Assembly (NCBI RefSeq): GCF_000160115.1
Contig: NZ_GG665867.1
Location: 424,053-488,052 of the forward strand
Origin: Shuttleworthella satelles DSM 14600
GTDB lineage: Bacteria > Bacillota > Clostridia > Lachnospirales > Lachnospiraceae
Length of the DNA stretch: 64,000 bases
Reading direction: 5' to 3'
Made by a program: the position numbers and the translations under genes. The number at the start of each line of letters is the position of its first letter. Position 1 is the first letter of the stretch. The notes under the pieces are model-generated. The model was not told the DNA's origin and searched no databases. It was given only the letters and a program-made list of their open reading frames with translations. Of the stretch, positions 60,774 through 64,000 are shown piece after piece.

Positions 60774-62006
60774 ATGACATACATCAAGAGGGCAATCACA
60801 CCGATCTTAAAGGAGCGGGTCGCAACAAGCAAATGTGCCTTGATCACAGGTGCAAGGCAAGTTGGGAAATCAACGATGATCAGGCATGAGTTTCCCCAGT
60901 ATCAGCAGGCGAGCTTTGACGACCGCCTGACCCGCCTTCAGGCGCGGGAGGAGCCGGGGCTTTTCTTTATGAATCATCCCTGCCCGCTTTTTATTGATGA
61001 AGTACAAAAAGAGAGCTGTATTCTGGAGGACATTAAGCAGAGGGTAGATGCCTCCGAGGAGCGAGGCCTCTTTATTATGAGCGGATCACAGGGACTGGAG
61101 CTCATGAAAGGAATGAGTGAGTCCCTGGCGGGCAGAGTTTCCATTACGGAATTGGCAGGACTCTCTCTGCGTGAAATCCATGGGGTGGGATTTAACAGGC
61201 ATTTTATCCCAACAGATGATTATCTGAAGGAGAGAGAGAAAGAACTCTGTCTTTCCCCGGACCTCTGGGAAATCATCCACAAGGGCGCATATCCGGAGCT
61301 CTATGATATTGACAGGGATTGGCAGGAGTATTATTCCTCCTATGTGTCCACATATCTGGAGAGGGATATCAATGAACTGGTCTCCGGGGATGGAATTACC
61401 TTCACCAAGCTTCTCGTGGCGGTTGCCGCCAGAACAGGGGAGCTCTTGAATTATTCCAATATCGCCGGTGAGATAGGAGTCAGTGAACCGACGGTGCGCA
61501 AGTGGATCTCGGTTCTGGAGCGAACGGGGATCGTCTATCTCTTGCAGCCTTACAGCGCCAGCGCTCTGACACGCACCATCCGTTCCCCTAAGATTTATTT
61601 TCGAGATACAGGCCTGGCCTGCTATTTGACAAGATGGCTGACGGCAGATGCACTGAAGAACTCGGCTGTTGCGGGGAATATGTTTGAGACCTTCGTCGTC
61701 TCGGAAATTCTCAAATCATATAGTAATGAGGGGAAGGACTATCGTTTCAGCGTCTTTTATTATCGTGGTAAAGACAAGAGCAGCAGGCGGGAAAATGAGA
61801 TTGATTTGATCCTGGAGGAAAATGGTGTGCTCTATCCTATCGAAATCAAGATGACAGCAAATCCAAAGGCATCCATGGGGGCGACGAACCCGGTTCTGGA
61901 CAAGATTCCTGACAGAAAGCGGGGAATGGGAGTGATCCTGTGCCTGATTCCTGAGAAGATGTATCTGAGGGAGAATCTGCTTGCGCTTCCGATCGCCTAT
62001 ATCTGA
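60774..62006 (+). CDS. AAA_14 / DUF4143 ATP-binding protein, second type
   Basis: A 410-residue ATPase of the same superfamily as the protein at 58054 but only distantly similar. Walker A ITGARQVGKSTMIRHEFPQY (about 24-43), Walker B LFIDEVQKE (about 78-86), arginine-type SGSQ, a winged-helix-like part (IAGEIGVSEPTVRKWISVLE, about 236-255) and a C-terminal PD-(D/E)XK-like motif (ENEIDLILEENGVLYPIEIK, about 342-361). ATG follows CATAGGAGCTGGT. Function unknown; such genes often move with mobile DNA. Confidence 0.88.
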   Translation: MTYIKRAITPILKERVATSKCALITGARQVGKSTMIRHEFPQYQQASFDDRLTRLQAREEPGLFFMNHPCPLFIDEVQKESCILEDIKQRVDASEERGLFIMSGSQGLELMKGMSESLAGRVSITELAGLSLREIHGVGFNRHFIPTDDYLKEREKELCLSPDLWEIIHKGAYPELYDIDRDWQEYYSSYVSTYLERDINELVSGDGITFTKLLVAVAARTGELLNYSNIAGEIGVSEPTVRKWISVLERTGIVYLLQPYSASALTRTIRSPKIYFRDTGLACYLTRWLTADALKNSAVAGNMFETFVVSEILKSYSNEGKDYRFSVFYYRGKDKSSRRENEIDLILEENGVLYPIEIKMTANPKASMGATNPVLDKIPDRKRGMGVILCLIPEKMYLRENLLALPIAYI

Positions 62007-62109
62007 ATGCTCTGTTTATCAGTAAGAGAAGATTTGAGACTTGGCGTGGAGAATAGATAATGTGATCATGATGAGAAAGTGTTTCCCGTCTTAGAGAGAG
62101 GAGAAGGCA

Positions 62110-62358
62110 ATGATTACGGTATACGGCATGCCAAGCTGCCCGGATTGTGCGGCAGTTGAGGAACAGATCAGGGGCAGGGAGGATTTTCGCATGGTGGATA
62201 TTGGAGCTCATGTCGTGCATTTGAAGGCATTTCTGCACTTAAGAGATACGTGCCCGGAATTCGATGAGGCCAGGAGGATGGGCTATGCGGGGATTCCCTG
62301 CTTTGTCCTGGAAGATGGCAGTGTGACACTGGACCCTAAGGATGTGGGGTTAGAGTGA
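62110..62358 (+). CDS. Glutaredoxin-like small protein
   Basis: An 82-residue thioredoxin-fold protein with the redox motif CPDC (10-13) in VYGMPSCPDCAAVEE and the GIPCFVL strand with the cis-Pro loop (about 60-66). It probably reduces or glutathionylates small thiols or proteins. ATG follows AGAGAGGAGAAGGCA. It stands between the ATPase gene and a decayed region. Confidence 0.85.
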   Translation: MITVYGMPSCPDCAAVEEQIRGREDFRMVDIGAHVVHLKAFLHLRDTCPEFDEARRMGYAGIPCFVLEDGSVTLDPKDVGLE

Positions 62359-62700
62359 TTCATTCCGGCAGCTGATCAAAAACCCGGGATTGGTCAGCTG
62401 CCACAGATGACGAGTGAAAGATGGATATACCCGGTTGACACATATGCCAGGAATCCGAACGGCAAAGAGATCCGGGTATATGACTGGATCGACAACAGGC
62501 TTACCATCCATGATCTATTTGCAAAACTCTCTCTCTGCTATGGGAGGGGTGTATGAGAATACATATCAGTGACTTGGATATTTAATCCGGTTGGAGTGAT
62601 GATATCAAGAACAGGCGGAATCTCTTACTTGAAGAAACCGGTGAAAGTTGCCGTTTGCGTTTTGGGTATGACTGGACATCGGGTGGGAGATATGCTGGAG

Positions 62701-62872
62701 AGTTCTCTGACTTCCATGGAATTGCCAGGGATTGAGATCGGGGCGCGGGCGGCAGATCAGCTGATTGACCTGATCGAGAGGGATGAGAAGAAGAACAAGC
62801 ATAAAAGAACTTCGTTTTGAGGCGAAGCTGGTGGAAAGAGAGTCGACGGGGGAAGATACGAGGAATATGTAG
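62701..62872 (+). pseudogene. C-terminal remnant of a LacI-family regulator (frameshifted)
   Basis: SLTSMELPGIEIGARAADQL IDLIERD in one frame, then after a shift near 62815 EAKLVERESTGEDTRN. This is the characteristic LacI-family end (LTS-P-G-A-L, then LVxRxST). No DNA-binding or effector domain is left. The open frame upstream to about 62569 and the stretch 62402-62560 read as protein-like but cannot be assigned. Confidence 0.65.
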
Positions 62873-62985
62873 AAGGAATGGATTTGAATTATATCGTGCG
62901 GATCATATGCAAGCTGTATGCAAGAGCCTTGGTTGAATATTGATTGACGCAAAGGGGACGGACGCTGATAGGAAGGAAAGAGGAA

Positions 62986-63762
62986 ATGTCTACAAGAATA
63001 GAAATTGATCGCCTGCAAAAAGTTAGAGATATTTTTCATAAAAATCAATACGTGTTAGATGATCGCTTTGTGATTCGCGATGGGAAATATCATAAATGCG
63101 CAATCATCTGTCCCGGCGGGGGCTATCAGCTGGTCTGCAGTTTCGTCGAGGGCGTTCCATTTGCGAGGGCACTGAATAAGAAGGGGATATCAGCCTTTAT
63201 CGTCTACTACCGTGTGAGAGATAAGGCCCTTTACCCCAATCCACAGGATGATCTGGCGAGGGCTGTACAGGAGATCATATCACGCAAAGAGGAATACATG
63301 GTGGACATGGAGGACTACTCTGTGTGGGGATCATCCGCGGGAGGGCATTTGGCGGCATCCTTTGGAACGACGAAAATGGGCTATCCTCACTATGGTCTGC
63401 CGAAGCCGTCTGCCATCATCCTGGCATATCCGGTGATTACTCTGGAAGAGGAGAAGACGCACCTCGGAACTAGGGAAAATCTTCTTGGAAAGAAGGCGTC
63501 GGAGGAGAAGGCCCTCGCTTACAGTATTCAGACCAATGTCGATCAGAATTATCCGCGCACATTTGTCTGGTGCGGGGATGCGGATGAAGCAGTGCCGCCG
63601 GAAAACACAAAAAAATTAGCAGCAGCCTTAAAGGCTCAGGGGATTGCTTACGAGGCGCATATTTATCCGGGAGTGCCCCATGGTGTCGGAACAGCAAAAG
63701 GCTTGTCTGCAGAGGGCTGGATCGATCAGGCGGTAGAGTTCTGGATGAAGGATGGACAATAA
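62986..63762 (+). CDS. Alpha/beta hydrolase (esterase/acetyl-xylan esterase-like)
   Basis: A 258-residue serine hydrolase of the BD-FAE/Est-like group. ICPGGGYQLV (about 43-52) is the oxyanion-hole strand, WGSSAGGHLAASF (about 118-130) carries nucleophile Ser121, and the Asp in CGDADEAVPPE and His in GVPHGVG complete the triad. No signal peptide, so it acts in the cytoplasm, perhaps on acylated oligosaccharides. ATG at 62986 follows AGGAAAGAGGAA; an earlier in-frame ATG is not supported. A perfect terminator follows. Confidence 0.88.
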   Translation: MSTRIEIDRLQKVRDIFHKNQYVLDDRFVIRDGKYHKCAIICPGGGYQLVCSFVEGVPFARALNKKGISAFIVYYRVRDKALYPNPQDDLARAVQEIISRKEEYMVDMEDYSVWGSSAGGHLAASFGTTKMGYPHYGLPKPSAIILAYPVITLEEEKTHLGTRENLLGKKASEEKALAYSIQTNVDQNYPRTFVWCGDADEAVPPENTKKLAAALKAQGIAYEAHIYPGVPHGVGTAKGLSAEGWIDQAVEFWMKDGQ

Positions 63763-63821
63763 GATATAAGGAATATTGTCGGAAGCAAAGAGATCCACAG
63801 AAGGATTGCGATTGTTGAACG

Positions 63822-63869
63822 AACCTCCAATTGTTAGAGCAAAATTCTAATGATTGGAGGTTACTTTTT
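63822..63869 (+). terminator. Intrinsic terminator after the hydrolase gene
   Basis: AACCTCCAAT pairs perfectly with ATTGGAGGTT, with an inner TTAGA/TTCTAA pairing, followed by ACTTTTT. The last 130 bases of the window show no gene. Confidence 0.85.
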
Positions 63870-64000
63870 GTGGCAGAATTTCGGGAGTTACTTTGCGTGT
63901 CTTTCAGTCCATATTGTATGCGTGAGCTAAAGAATTGCTACATAGAGCCATAGGATTGTCATATTAATGATAAAAAACGTGTGATAGCATCAGATTATAA

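Overview
The window looks like a chromosome segment of a saccharolytic, butyrate-forming anaerobe of the Bacillota, most likely Lachnospiraceae. The evidence is AGGAGG-type ribosome binding sites, lipoprotein substrate-binding proteins, surface proteins ending in a KTGD-type sorting signal, a phosphotransbutyrylase/butyrate kinase pair, and several ABC sugar systems without an ATPase gene alongside. The genus cannot be fixed from the sequence; Shuttleworthia-like taxa would fit the fairly high G+C but this is a guess.

Layout. 1-5.2 kb: 3' part of a giant Cna_B-repeat surface protein. 5.3-10.7 kb: methyltransferase, a GH28 remnant, an MFS transporter, an unrecognised protein, a PAP2-family protein and an AI-2E-family permease. 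10.9-18.2 kb: alpha-glucoside system (binding protein, two permeases, two GH13 alpha-glucosidases whose specificity-determining residues differ, Val against Ala). 18.3-24.3 kb: LarC, a three-module anchored protein, a DUF1304 membrane protein, a flavin reductase-like protein, a GtrA remnant and CoaBC. 24.3-29.9 kb: RNA m5C methyltransferase, aminotransferase, ptb-buk. 30-33.7 kb: minus-strand glycerol-3-phosphate dehydrogenase-like operon (GlpA-like, NAD/FAD oxidoreductase, DUF1667) with a terminator hairpin in its leader. 33.9-37.7 kb: WYL regulator and a polar amino acid ABC transporter. 38-45 kb: HD protein, CmpB-like membrane protein, LysR regulator with a divergent SLC13-type transporter, phosphoglycerate mutase-like enzyme, and a secreted protein that may be leaderless. 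45.7-48.6 kb: second KTGD-anchored surface protein. 49-57.5 kb: fructan/fructooligosaccharide locus (LacI regulator, two GH32 enzymes, ABC importer, fructokinase). 57.6-63.8 kb: an AT-richer, decayed region with phage-tail gene remnants split by an AAA/DUF4143 ATPase gene, a TfoX-N protein, a second DUF4143 ATPase, a glutaredoxin-like protein, a LacI remnant and an alpha/beta hydrolase.

The most unusual signal is not a gene. Many gaps are filled with short degenerate tandem repeats (periods about 8, 14, 24-25, 28-30, 34, 42-44 bp) whose units differ from site to site, and most of these begin at or inside the stop codon of the preceding gene. Some continue the reading frame as octapeptide or 14-residue repeats, and a 36-bp version lies inside a membrane-transporter loop. 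A second unexplained item is a 26-nt hairpin with conserved flanks found at two distant intergenic sites (22663 and 45474).
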